Position numbers and translations under genes: made by a program
In this document: positions 1 to 7,008 of the stretch, one piece after another
How the letters are laid out: the number at the start of each line of letters is the position of its first letter
Numbering within the stretch: the first letter of the stretch is position 1
Notes under the pieces: generated by a model
Told to the model about the DNA's origin: nothing
The model's input: the letters and a program-made list of their open reading frames with translations, nothing else
Databases searched by the model: none
Source of the DNA: Peptostreptococcus porci
Lineage (GTDB): Bacteria > Bacillota > Clostridia > Peptostreptococcales > Peptostreptococcaceae
DNA length: 64,000 bases
Assembly: GCF_009695815.1 (NCBI RefSeq)
Contig: NZ_VUNE01000001.1
Location: 863,118-927,117 of the forward strand
Direction: 5' to 3'

Positions 1-35
1 AAATCCAGGGAGATGTAAAACATTATGAAATATAG
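1..35 (+). CDS. nrdD: Anaerobic ribonucleoside-triphosphate reductase, C-terminal end (partial)
   Basis: Only the last ten codons are inside the window, read from base 3 and ending with TAG at 33-35. The residues are I-Q-G-D-V-K-H-Y-E-I. NrdD proteins commonly end with a similar R/D-V-K-H stretch, and nrdD is the usual partner just upstream of nrdG. The frame overlaps the nrdG start by 11 bases, which suggests translational coupling. The call rests on position plus this short tail; the glycyl-radical site would lie outside the window. Confidence 0.5.
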   Translation, partial: IQGDVKHYEI

Positions 36-531
36 TTTAATGAGAAAATTTGATGTTACAAATGGTCCTGGAATACGCAGTACGATTTTTGTATCTGGCT
101 GTACGCATAACTGCGAGGGGTGCTTCAATGAAGATCTTCAAAGCTTTGATTATGGTACTGAATGGGATTTGAAAGCTGAAAAGGAATTTATCTCATTTGT
201 GGAAAATCCAGTTGTTGTAGGTGTAAATATACTAGGTGGCGAACCTTTACAACAGACTATGGATGATTCTTTGGTCAATTTGCTAGAAAAGTTAAAAACG
301 AAATTTCCAGATAAAAGTATCTGGTTATGGACTGGAGATACATTTGAAGATGCCATCTTGAACGAAAAAAAATTCAAGATTATCAAATATTGTGATGTCA
401 TAATTGATGGCAAATTTGAATTGGAAAACAGGAATATAAAGCTAAAATATAGAGGTTCAAAGAATCAAAGAGTTATAGATGTTTTAAAAAGCCTTGAAAC
501 TGGTACGACTGTTACCTTTGACGTTGACTAA
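25..531 (+). CDS. nrdG: Anaerobic ribonucleotide reductase activating protein (radical SAM)
   Basis: NrdG uses S-adenosylmethionine and a [4Fe-4S] cluster to place the glycyl radical on NrdD, so that deoxynucleotides can be made without oxygen. The 168-residue protein has the family's usual length. It carries the cluster motif CTHNCEGC (C26, C30, C33), a GPG turn at 14-16 and the SAM-binding GGEP at 71-74. An AGGGAG ribosome binding site lies at 8-13 inside the end of nrdD. The gene is probably in one transcript with nrdD. Together they show that the organism grows anaerobically. Confidence 0.95.
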   Translation: MKYSLMRKFDVTNGPGIRSTIFVSGCTHNCEGCFNEDLQSFDYGTEWDLKAEKEFISFVENPVVVGVNILGGEPLQQTMDDSLVNLLEKLKTKFPDKSIWLWTGDTFEDAILNEKKFKIIKYCDVIIDGKFELENRNIKLKYRGSKNQRVIDVLKSLETGTTVTFDVD

Positions 532-652
532 GTAAGTTATATTATATAGATTAGAGTTATTTTTATAGATTTAATAGTGTAAATTTGTAAATATAAGGCA
601 TAAGACTATATATGCTTGAGTATAAGTGATGCTTTTATTAATTAAATATATA

Positions 653-661
653 TGGTATAAT
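653..661 (+). promoter_or_regulatory. Extended -10 promoter before the HesB-like gene
   Basis: TGGTATAAT is an extended -10 (TGn followed by a perfect TATAAT at 656-661). No good -35 box is visible at the right distance. The expected start of transcription near 667 leaves a leader of about 45 bases before the ATG at 714, which argues against the in-frame TTG at 666 as start codon. Confidence 0.45.
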
Positions 662-713
662 ACAATTGTCGGATGTGACAGATAATAATAAATATTTTAG
701 TGAGGTTAATAAT

Positions 714-1031
714 ATGAAAGTAGATGCAGCTAATACGGCTTTAGAAGTATTGAGAGAAATAATATCAGAACAGACTGATCAACCAACATCTGTTAGAATG
801 TACTTTGCAGGTGCTGCTTGCTCAGGTCCATCTTTTGGTTTGGCTTTAGATGAAAAGAAACCAAGTGATGTTTCTTGTTCAGTTGAAGATATAGAGTTTA
901 TTATGGATGCTCAAGAATATGAACAATTTGGTGATATGTTGATTCAGGACTTGGGTGGTGGATTTAGAGTTATTCCAGAAAAGCTTAAAGATATGCAGAG
1001 TGGTTGTGGAAGTTGTTCAGGATGCCACTAA
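714..1031 (+). CDS. HesB/IscA-like (A-type) protein
   Basis: A 105-residue protein resembling the HesB-like, A-type Fe-S family found as single short genes in anaerobic Firmicutes. The fold signature is recognisable (MYFAGAACSGPSFGLALD region, C36), and three cysteines sit in the last eight residues (C98, C101, C104, in GCGSCSGCH), where A-type carriers bind cluster or iron. The ATG at 714 is chosen because GAGG lies eight bases upstream; an in-frame TTG at 666 would add 16 residues but sits at the likely transcript start. The gene has its own promoter and terminator. The family is clear, but the exact role (cluster carrier or iron donor) is not. Confidence 0.8.
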   Translation: MKVDAANTALEVLREIISEQTDQPTSVRMYFAGAACSGPSFGLALDEKKPSDVSCSVEDIEFIMDAQEYEQFGDMLIQDLGGGFRVIPEKLKDMQSGCGSCSGCH

Positions 1032-1052
1032 TAGCGAGATAATATTAAAATT

Positions 1053-1095
1053 AAAAAGTGTAGGGTGGATTTTAAATCCATACTACACTTTTTTT
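1053..1095 (+). terminator. Rho-independent terminator after the HesB-like gene
   Basis: AAAAAGTGTAG at 1053-1063 pairs with CTACACTTTTT at 1083-1093, and an inner TGGATTT/AAATCCA stem completes a long hairpin. The 3' arm runs into the T tract, which ends just before the trmB ribosome binding site, so trmB needs read-through or its own promoter. Confidence 0.85.
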
Positions 1096-1111
1096 GAAAT
1101 TGAGGTGTTAT

Positions 1112-1876
1112 ATGAGAAGAAGAAAAAGAAAAGGTTCAGATGAAAAACTCCTTTCATATGAAAATTATGTTGTAAATGGTAAATTAAATCAGGTTCCTCC
1201 AACTTTTAATGCATTGGATTCCATTAATACACATATTTCCAATCACACAAACTTTGACAATAGGGAAGTCGTGAGCGACAAAACATACGATGATATCGTA
1301 AACAATTACAGAGGACAATGGAGTAGAGTATTTGGAAATAATAATCCAATCCATGTTGAAGTCGGAAGTGGGAGAGGCAAATTTATCACTACATTGGCTT
1401 TAAAAAATCCAGATATTAACTATATTGCTTTGGAAATAAAAGAAGAGGTTTTGATACGTGGAGTAGAGAAAGTATTTGACAAAAATATTTCTAATATAAA
1501 ATTTCTTTGGGGAGAAGTTGAGTTTTTTGAGCACTATTTCTCAGATAATGAGCTTGACAGAATCTATATAAATTTTTGTGATCCATGGCCAAAAAAGAGA
1601 AATTCCAAGAGAAGGCTAACTTCCGAAAAATTTTTGGAGCTATATAGAAAAAAATTAAATTCAAAGCCATCCTCTGGAATTCATTTTAAAACTGACAATC
1701 AAAGATTATTTGAATTTAGCTTGAATGAAATGAGTGAAAATAGATGGACATTTAAAAATATTTCTTTGAATCTCGTTAAAAGCGATTTTTCAAAGGAAAA
1801 TGTGACGACTGAATATGAAGAAAAATTTATGGAATTGGGAATGCCCATATATAGGTTGGAGGCCTATACCTTATGA
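1112..1876 (+). CDS. trmB: tRNA (guanine-46-N7)-methyltransferase
   Basis: TrmB transfers a methyl group from SAM to N7 of G46 in the tRNA variable loop. The 254-residue protein shows the SAM-binding loop GSGRGKF, the family signature DPWPKKRNSKRRL and the acceptor-side TEYEEKF motif near the end. An N-terminal extension of about 70 residues (MRRRKRKG...) precedes the methyltransferase core, as in several Firmicutes. ATG 1112 is preceded by GAGGTG at 1102-1107; the longer frame from 1094 starts inside the terminator and is unlikely. The stop overlaps the next gene by four bases (ATGA), so the two are translationally coupled. Confidence 0.93.
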   Translation: MRRRKRKGSDEKLLSYENYVVNGKLNQVPPTFNALDSINTHISNHTNFDNREVVSDKTYDDIVNNYRGQWSRVFGNNNPIHVEVGSGRGKFITTLALKNPDINYIALEIKEEVLIRGVEKVFDKNISNIKFLWGEVEFFEHYFSDNELDRIYINFCDPWPKKRNSKRRLTSEKFLELYRKKLNSKPSSGIHFKTDNQRLFEFSLNEMSENRWTFKNISLNLVKSDFSKENVTTEYEEKFMELGMPIYRLEAYTL

Positions 1877-2721
1877 TTGGCGTCTTCAATAAATTGGCAA
1901 ATATTGATGTCCAGATGCTTAATTTAAAAAACAGCCTTGTATATACAGTTGTTTTGATTTTACTCTTGTTCTTTTTTGGAGTCTTCTTCAGTGTGATTGA
2001 GCGTATCAATTCGAGAGCTATAAATAATGTTTTTGGCAGAACTGGATTGATAATCACCGGAGTAATCGGAACTGTGGTCCATGAATTTAGCCATATGTTG
2101 TTCTGTGTTATATTCGGCCATCAGATTGTAGATTTTTCGTTGTTTAGACCAATAAAAAGCAAATATGACGGAATAATGGGATATGTCAATCACAGATGCA
2201 ATATAAATAATCCGTATCAAAGAATTGGAAATTTCTTCATTGGTATTGCACCGATAATATTTGGGACATTGTCTATGATAATAAGTATGTGGATACTGAT
2301 GCCATCTGAATTTGAAATCGTAAAGGATACATTTAACAAAAACATGGTGTATATGTCTAATATAAACAATATCGTCGATTCGTTTAATATATATGTCAAC
2401 CTAGTTTTTGCTATAATTTCAGTGCTGAATCCATTTAAAGCAAGTAATATAATCGCTTATATTATAGTTGTTTATATTATTTACTCAATAACGACTCATA
2501 TGGATTTAAGCGTTGAGGATTTGAAAAACAGCAGATCTGGATTTCTTTTATTCTTTTTACTGGTGTTTTTGATAAACTTTGTATTTTTAAATTTGGGAAA
2601 TATGTTTATGATAGAATACCTAAAAATAGTAATAACGACGATTTCGTTTCTTACAGTATCTTTGTCATTTGCAATATTTACAATGGTAATATCGCTGGTG
2701 ATAGAATTCTTTTTTTCCTAA
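1873..2721 (+). CDS. Membrane protein with HExxH zinc-protease motif (M50-like)
   Basis: A 282-residue, very hydrophobic protein with about six membrane segments. After the first two segments it has VVHEFSHMLF, an HExxH motif at the start of a helix, followed by a second conserved-looking block with YVNHRCN and NPYQRIGNFFIGIAP. This arrangement resembles membrane-embedded zinc metallopeptidases of the M50 or site-2-protease type, but I do not recognise a named subfamily. It starts inside the trmB stop codon. The substrate is unknown. The membrane topology and motif are seen; protease activity is inferred. Confidence 0.6.
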   Translation: MIGVFNKLANIDVQMLNLKNSLVYTVVLILLLFFFGVFFSVIERINSRAINNVFGRTGLIITGVIGTVVHEFSHMLFCVIFGHQIVDFSLFRPIKSKYDGIMGYVNHRCNINNPYQRIGNFFIGIAPIIFGTLSMIISMWILMPSEFEIVKDTFNKNMVYMSNINNIVDSFNIYVNLVFAIISVLNPFKASNIIAYIIVVYIIYSITTHMDLSVEDLKNSRSGFLLFFLLVFLINFVFLNLGNMFMIEYLKIVITTISFLTVSLSFAIFTMVISLVIEFFFS

Positions 2722-2740
2722 ACTTTATTTAGATAATAGG

Positions 2741-2767
2741 AGGGGATCTGTTTGGATCTCCTTTTTT
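2741..2767 (+). terminator. Rho-independent terminator
   Basis: AGGGGATCT at 2741-2749 pairs, with two G-U pairs, with GGATCTCCT at 2754-2762 around a GTTT loop, and is followed by six T residues. It ends the trmB / membrane-peptidase unit. Confidence 0.8.
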
Positions 2768-2953
2768 AATACTATTTTTGGTATTGTAGTATTGCCATCG
2801 AGATATTGATTTCGATAATATAATGTTCAGTTGCTACAAATCAATTTGTAATAGTGTAATAAGTAACTATTCTTTAAATGTATATTTAGGGAATAGTTGC
2901 TTGTTATCAATAATAATATGTACGTTGAAAGTATAAAATCATACTTTGCCAAA

Positions 2954-3295
2954 TCATTCCTTTATAACTATCCAGCTTCCATCAGTTAAACTTCCTTGCC
3001 TGTAAATTTTATTTTCTTTTTTTAGTTTTTCTAAATCTCTTTTTACTGTCTTTTCGGATACGTTAAACTTGTTGCTCAATTCCATAATCGTAACTTTTGG
3101 ATTATTTTCCATTTCCTCTATAATGAATATCTGTCTTTCATTAGCAGTAAATTTCTTTGGGACATTCTTTGGGACATTCTTTGGGACATTTATATAATTC
3201 CTGTTGTATAAAGTTAGTATTACACCATTATCCGAGATTTTATACTCTGGTTTTTTATGAATATCTGATTTGTATTCCAATTGACTGTTTTCCAT
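2954..3295 (-). CDS. Small winged-helix protein, probable remnant of an AlbA_2-type ATP-binding protein
   Basis: The 113-residue product has a C-terminal winged-helix domain of DeoR type (residues about 58-113: FTANERQIFIIEEM, then VSEKTVKRDLEKLKKENKI). A spacer VPKNVPKNVPKK precedes it. This layout, including the VPKN-type repeat, is familiar from the C-terminal end of large AlbA_2 (Schlafen-like) ATP-binding proteins of Firmicutes, which are about 450 residues long. The N-terminal catalytic part is absent, and I see no trace of it upstream. A fair ribosome binding site (AAAGG, nine bases before the ATG) means it could still be made as a small DNA-binding protein. Its status (gene or relic) is undecided. 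Confidence 0.5.
   Translation of the reverse strand: MENSQLEYKSDIHKKPEYKISDNGVILTLYNRNYINVPKNVPKNVPKKFTANERQIFIIEEMENNPKVTIMELSNKFNVSEKTVKRDLEKLKKENKIYRQGSLTDGSWIVIKE
3159..3190. repeat. 12-bp tandem repeat inside the winged-helix gene
   Basis: GGGACATTCTTT occurs twice in a row (3159-3170, 3171-3182), followed by a partial third copy GGGACATT (3183-3190). On the minus strand it encodes repeated V-P-K-N. The unit is a multiple of three, so gain or loss of a copy keeps the frame. Confidence 0.9.
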
Positions 3296-3449
3296 AATAT
3301 GTCGCCTTTCTTAAATACATTTTTCTGAAAAAACAAGAAAATATCGCATTCTTAGCTGTAACTAGAGTTACAATATAAAATAAAAAGATTTCTATCTTGA
3401 TTCTATCATTTACTATTGATATTGTAAATATATTAAAGGAATTTTTATT

Positions 3450-4412
3450 TTAAATAATATCTTTAATCATTTCCAAATCAGTTTTTGTATTAATTCCATC
3501 AGTAGTTAGCATATCACCTGATATCATGGAATCAACACCTGCATTGATTGCAGCTCTTCCCTTGTCTTCAAGTAATCCCCTTCCTCCAGCTAGTCTGATA
3601 CTCGTACTAGGAAGTATTATTCTAAATAAAGCAATCGAGCGTCTGTATTCAGAGTAAGACATTATAGGCATATTTTCCAGTGGAGTGTTTTTTATAGGAT
3701 TAAGCATATTCAACGGAATTGAATCAACCTTTAACTCTCTCAAGGTAAATGCCATATCAATTCTATCTTCAAGATTTTCTCCCATTCCAAAAATACCTCC
3801 AGAGCAGACCTCCAAGCCTGCCTTTTTCGCATCAATGATAGCTTTAATTTTATCATCATAGGTATGGCTTGTGCAAATCGCTGGGAAAAAACTTCTCGAA
3901 GTTTCCAAATTGTTGTGATATCGGCTAACACCGAACTCTTTTAACTTTACGAAATCATCATAATCCAATAAGCCATTTGACGAACATAACTTTATATCAC
4001 AGTTATTTCTGATTAAATCATAGGCTTCTGATATATGCTCTAATTCAGCCTTACTCAGCTTTCTACCTGAAGTAACTATGGAAAATCTATTTACTCCATT
4101 ATTATAATTTTGAATGGCGTTTTCTAATATTGTATCCTTGTCTAATAGTCCATATTCTTCAACGCCAGTGCTATAATGAGAAGACTGAGCACAGAATTTA
4201 CAGTTTTCAGAGCATTTTCCACTCTTGCCATTTATTATTGTACAAAGGTCAAATTTTTTACCTATGAATTTATTTCTGATTGCTCTTGCCATTTCTTCTA
4301 ATTTCTCTAGATCACAATTCATTATTAAAAAAATATCTTCCTTTGTTACCAAATAACCGTTTAAAATTTTATCTAAATATATCTCTAAATCAGCATTTTT
4401 TATTTTACTCAT
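3450..4412 (-). CDS. bioB: Biotin synthase (radical SAM)
   Basis: BioB inserts sulfur into dethiobiotin to make biotin. The 320-residue protein has the cluster cysteines C67, C71 and C74 (CSENCKFC) and the family blocks YHNNLET, CSGGIFGMGE and PLNMLNPI. A conserved arginine lies in RLAGGR, a ligand region for the auxiliary [2Fe-2S] cluster. No bioA, bioD or bioF lies nearby, so this is a solo bioB. The organism may take up dethiobiotin or keep the rest of the pathway elsewhere. A BirA-type operator overlaps the likely promoter about 95 bases upstream. Confidence 0.95.
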   Translation of the reverse strand: MSKIKNADLEIYLDKILNGYLVTKEDIFLIMNCDLEKLEEMARAIRNKFIGKKFDLCTIINGKSGKCSENCKFCAQSSHYSTGVEEYGLLDKDTILENAIQNYNNGVNRFSIVTSGRKLSKAELEHISEAYDLIRNNCDIKLCSSNGLLDYDDFVKLKEFGVSRYHNNLETSRSFFPAICTSHTYDDKIKAIIDAKKAGLEVCSGGIFGMGENLEDRIDMAFTLRELKVDSIPLNMLNPIKNTPLENMPIMSYSEYRRSIALFRIILPSTSIRLAGGRGLLEDKGRAAINAGVDSMISGDMLTTDGINTKTDLEMIKDII

Positions 4413-4493
4413 ATCAAATATTTACTCTCCAATATAATTTTTTAGTTTCATACTCCCATAATATAAGGTATTTTATATCTTTTATAGTATCAT

Positions 4494-4522
4494 ATTATAG
4501 ATATATTGTAAACATATATAAA
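4494..4522 (-). promoter_or_regulatory. Likely bioB promoter
   Basis: On the minus strand a perfect TATAAT -10 (4494-4499) and a weak TTTATA -35 (4517-4522) are 17 bases apart. The -35 lies inside the BirA-type inverted repeat, the layout expected for repression by steric block. Confidence 0.5.
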
Positions 4523-4535
4523 AAATGGTTTACGA
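4506..4535. promoter_or_regulatory. BirA-type biotin operator
   Basis: TTGTAAACA (4506-4514) and GGTTTACGA (4527-4535) form an inverted repeat with a 12-base spacer (14 between the 8-base TTGTAAAC/GTTTACGA cores). This closely matches the published BirA consensus of Firmicutes, a TTGTaAAC half-site repeated inverted across an AT-rich spacer. It lies directly upstream of bioB and over its likely -35 box. The predicted effect is repression by biotinyl-AMP-bound BirA when biotin is plentiful. birA itself is not in the window. Confidence 0.75.
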
Positions 4536-4638
4536 TATGTATGAGAATGAATATATATTATACCGTATTTCAACAAAGTTTTATTTGCGATAAAGCTAAA
4601 AGCACCACACACGTATACTTGAGGATTTTCATATATAC

Positions 4639-4665
4639 AAAAAAGCACCTCATCGGGTGCTTTTT
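4639..4665 (-). terminator. Terminator of degV
   Basis: AAAAAAGCACC at 4639-4649 and GGTGCTTTTT at 4656-4665 form a hairpin with T tracts on either side. It lies ten bases beyond the degV stop, so it mainly serves degV on the minus strand, and it could also work in the other direction. Confidence 0.85.
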
Positions 4666-4675
4666 AATGCTTTTT

Positions 4676-5527
4676 TTATTTTGTAAAATAAGAAATTCCA
4701 ATTGTTCCTGGTCCGGCATGTGTACCTATTGTGCAACCAATCTGCGTTACTGGAATCGCATTTACATCAAGACTGAAAAGAGATTCAGATTTTTGTTTAA
4801 GTGGGTCTACTATTGACGAATCTTTTCCAGAATATGATAAAATCACACCTAATTTTTCGTCAATTTCTCCTGATTCTTTGACAAGATCACTTAATAGAGA
4901 AATACCTTTTTTCCAACCTCTAGATTTTGATACCATGACTACCTTACCGCTATCGTCAAAAGATATAATCGGTTTAATCGATAGTATTGAACCAGCCAAT
5001 GCTGAAAATTTAGAAAGGCGTCCACCTTTGTATAGATACTCAAGTGTATCCAACAAATAGAAAATCTTAGCTTTTTTCTTTATTTTTTCGATTTCGTTTA
5101 CAAATTCAACCGGATCATCATATTTATCTATAATACTCAATGCGTACTTTATAATCAGCTTTAAAGCACATGATGTTGTAAGGCTATCGATGATATGAAT
5201 TTCCTCATCAAATTGATTTGAAGCCAATATAGCGCTATTATACGTACCAGAAATCTCAGAAGACAGTGTGATTGCTACTGGTATATCCCCATTTGAAAGT
5301 ATTTCTTTAAAAGCTTCTTCATATAGGTATGGTGTTACTTGGCTAGTTTTTGGTAAACTTTCATATTCACTAAGTTTGTCATAAAATTCATCATAACTCA
5401 AATCAACACCATCTCTAAACATATCTTCCTCAAACGAAACTGTAAGAGGTAGACAGTAAACTCCCATTTCTTTGGATTCTTCCTGAGTGATTTCAGAAGA
5501 AGAATCAACTACTAATTTTATACCCAT
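4676..5527 (-). CDS. DegV family fatty-acid-binding protein
   Basis: DegV/FakB proteins bind one fatty acid in a deep pocket; FakB members hand it to the kinase FakA for phosphorylation and entry into phospholipids. The 283-residue protein opens with the family signature VVDSSSEIT, has the central TLSSEISGTYNSA and the C-terminal IGTHAGPGTIGISY blocks. ATG 5527 is used because GGAGG sits five bases before it; an in-frame TTG four codons earlier overlaps that site. It is a single-gene unit with its own terminator. No fakA is in the window, so the fatty-acid role comes from the family. Confidence 0.9.
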   Translation of the reverse strand: MGIKLVVDSSSEITQEESKEMGVYCLPLTVSFEEDMFRDGVDLSYDEFYDKLSEYESLPKTSQVTPYLYEEAFKEILSNGDIPVAITLSSEISGTYNSAILASNQFDEEIHIIDSLTTSCALKLIIKYALSIIDKYDDPVEFVNEIEKIKKKAKIFYLLDTLEYLYKGGRLSKFSALAGSILSIKPIISFDDSGKVVMVSKSRGWKKGISLLSDLVKESGEIDEKLGVILSYSGKDSSIVDPLKQKSESLFSLDVNAIPVTQIGCTIGTHAGPGTIGISYFTK

Positions 5528-5666
5528 TTTTTCCTCCAAACAATATTTATCTTTTCTATCAATTTAATTATATCATAAAATAGTATTTATCTAAAACAAT
5601 ATTTCTATTATTAAATAGTTATTATTTAGTGTGCTAAATTGCCTATCCTTTCTGTATAATAGCATA

Positions 5667-6749
5667 TTATAATTTTGATATTACGCTTTCTAGATATTCA
5701 ATATTTTCTTTTTTTGTTGCCCAGTCAGTACAAAATCTAACAGCATCATAATCATTATCAATTTTAGTTTCATAATTAAAATTGATACCACATGATTTTA
5801 TGTAGCTTTGCTGCTCTTTGCTAAGTATTGGAAATTGCTGATTGGTAAACGAATTTGCGATAAAATCGATATTTTTATTTTCAAATGCTCTCTTTATCCT
5901 CATTGCAAACATATATGCATCCCTACATTTATCAGTATATGTATTATCAGTAAAAAGGACATCAAACTGTAGACCTAAAAGTCTTCCTTTGGCGATTATT
6001 GCTCCATTGTGCTTTGTGATATTTCTAAAGTCCTTGTTATATTTTTTATTAGAAAAACAAACTGCTTCACCAAATAATGCTCCACATTTTGTTCCTCCAA
6101 TATAGAAAATATCGCAATATTTTGCAAGATCTTCTAGCTCTATATCATTCTCTTCAGCCGCCAATGCATATGCAAGCCTCGCACCGTCAAGATAAAGTGG
6201 CATTTCATACTCATCACATATCGTCTTTAATTGAATTAATTCATCCTTCGTATATAAAGCTCCACGCTCTGTCGGATGTGATATATAGACTGCTCCAGGT
6301 TGAACGGTATGCCAATCATCTTTTTTGAAATAATCATCAAGATAATTTTTTAGTGTTTGAGGAGATAATTTAGATTCTTCATCGAACTGCTGTGCCAATT
6401 CAATATTATCTTCATCCATATAATCCGTATTATATAATGCCAAAACCTTATGTCCACGACCTTCTATGGCCCCTACTTCATGAACATTAATATGTCCCAA
6501 TATTGTTGAAACGACCCCCTGATGTGGTCTGAGAATAGCATCAAGAACCGTCATATTCGCCTGAGTACCACCGACAAGATAATGCACATCTAGATAATTT
6601 GCATTACAGCTATCTTTGATTTTACGAGAAGCGGTTTCACAATAATCGTCAAGACGATATCCTGGCATTTGCTCGTAATTAGTATTGACCAGTTTTTCTA
6701 AAATTTCTGGAATACATCCTTCTAAGTAATCATTTTCAAACCTAATCAT
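5667..6749 (-). CDS. ltaE: Low-specificity threonine aldolase family enzyme (PLP)
   Basis: A 360-residue, fold-type I PLP enzyme of the beta-eliminating lyase / threonine aldolase family, which splits L-threonine or L-allo-threonine to glycine and acetaldehyde. K221 in GGTKCGA is the expected PLP lysine; D188 in LDGARL contacts the pyridine nitrogen; H87/H90 (GHINVHE) fit the catalytic histidines. This sub-branch (MIRFENDYLEG start) is the longer form common in Firmicutes. AGGGAGGG precedes the ATG. It has a strong promoter of its own and no operon partner. Substrate preference between threonine and related beta-hydroxy amino acids cannot be read from the sequence. Confidence 0.85.
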   Translation of the reverse strand: MIRFENDYLEGCIPEILEKLVNTNYEQMPGYRLDDYCETASRKIKDSCNANYLDVHYLVGGTQANMTVLDAILRPHQGVVSTILGHINVHEVGAIEGRGHKVLALYNTDYMDEDNIELAQQFDEESKLSPQTLKNYLDDYFKKDDWHTVQPGAVYISHPTERGALYTKDELIQLKTICDEYEMPLYLDGARLAYALAAEENDIELEDLAKYCDIFYIGGTKCGALFGEAVCFSNKKYNKDFRNITKHNGAIIAKGRLLGLQFDVLFTDNTYTDKCRDAYMFAMRIKRAFENKNIDFIANSFTNQQFPILSKEQQSYIKSCGINFNYETKIDNDYDAVRFCTDWATKKENIEYLESVISKL

Positions 6750-6800
6750 AAATATCCCTCCTTCAAAACATTCTTATGATAACGATTTTTTATATACTAT

Positions 6801-6829
6801 ATAATATAGTTCTTTGTACTAAATGTCAA
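6801..6829 (-). promoter_or_regulatory. Sigma-A promoter of the threonine aldolase gene
   Basis: On the minus strand a perfect TTGACA (6824-6829) is followed after 17 bases by TATTAT (6801-6806). The start of transcription would fall near 6794, giving a leader of about 45 bases. Confidence 0.7.
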
Positions 6830-6956
6830 CATATTTATATTATGAAGTTTTAAATAAATCAAATATTATATTGAGATGAATCGCTGTAAATTAATTCAAT
6901 TGCTCTAAATAAATATAAAAGTGATAATAAGAGTATGTATACATTAAATTTAGAAT

Positions 6957-6994
6957 AAATGGGTTAAATATTCATTTGAATACTCAACCCATTT
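6957..6994. terminator. Hairpin terminator downstream of the first CWB2 protein
   Basis: AAATGGGTT (6957-6965) pairs with AACCCATTT (6986-6994), with an inner TATTCA/TGAATA stem. It follows the CWB2 gene stop by 14 bases. The T run is better on the plus strand; on the minus strand the tail is ATTTATTCT, so termination may be less complete. Confidence 0.65.
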
Positions 6995-7008
6995 TTTAAA
7001 ATAAATTA

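Noticed and set aside
150..413. Minus-strand frame inside nrdG
   Set aside because: Antisense shadow of a clearly functional gene, with no ribosome site.
2954..3295. Phage or mobile-element regulator
   Set aside because: No integrase, att-like repeat or other mobile gene flanks it.
4280..4816. Plus-strand reading frame of 178 codons across the bioB start, the BirA site and the degV end
   Set aside because: It crosses two minus-strand genes, a promoter and a terminator, has a low-complexity product and no ribosome site.
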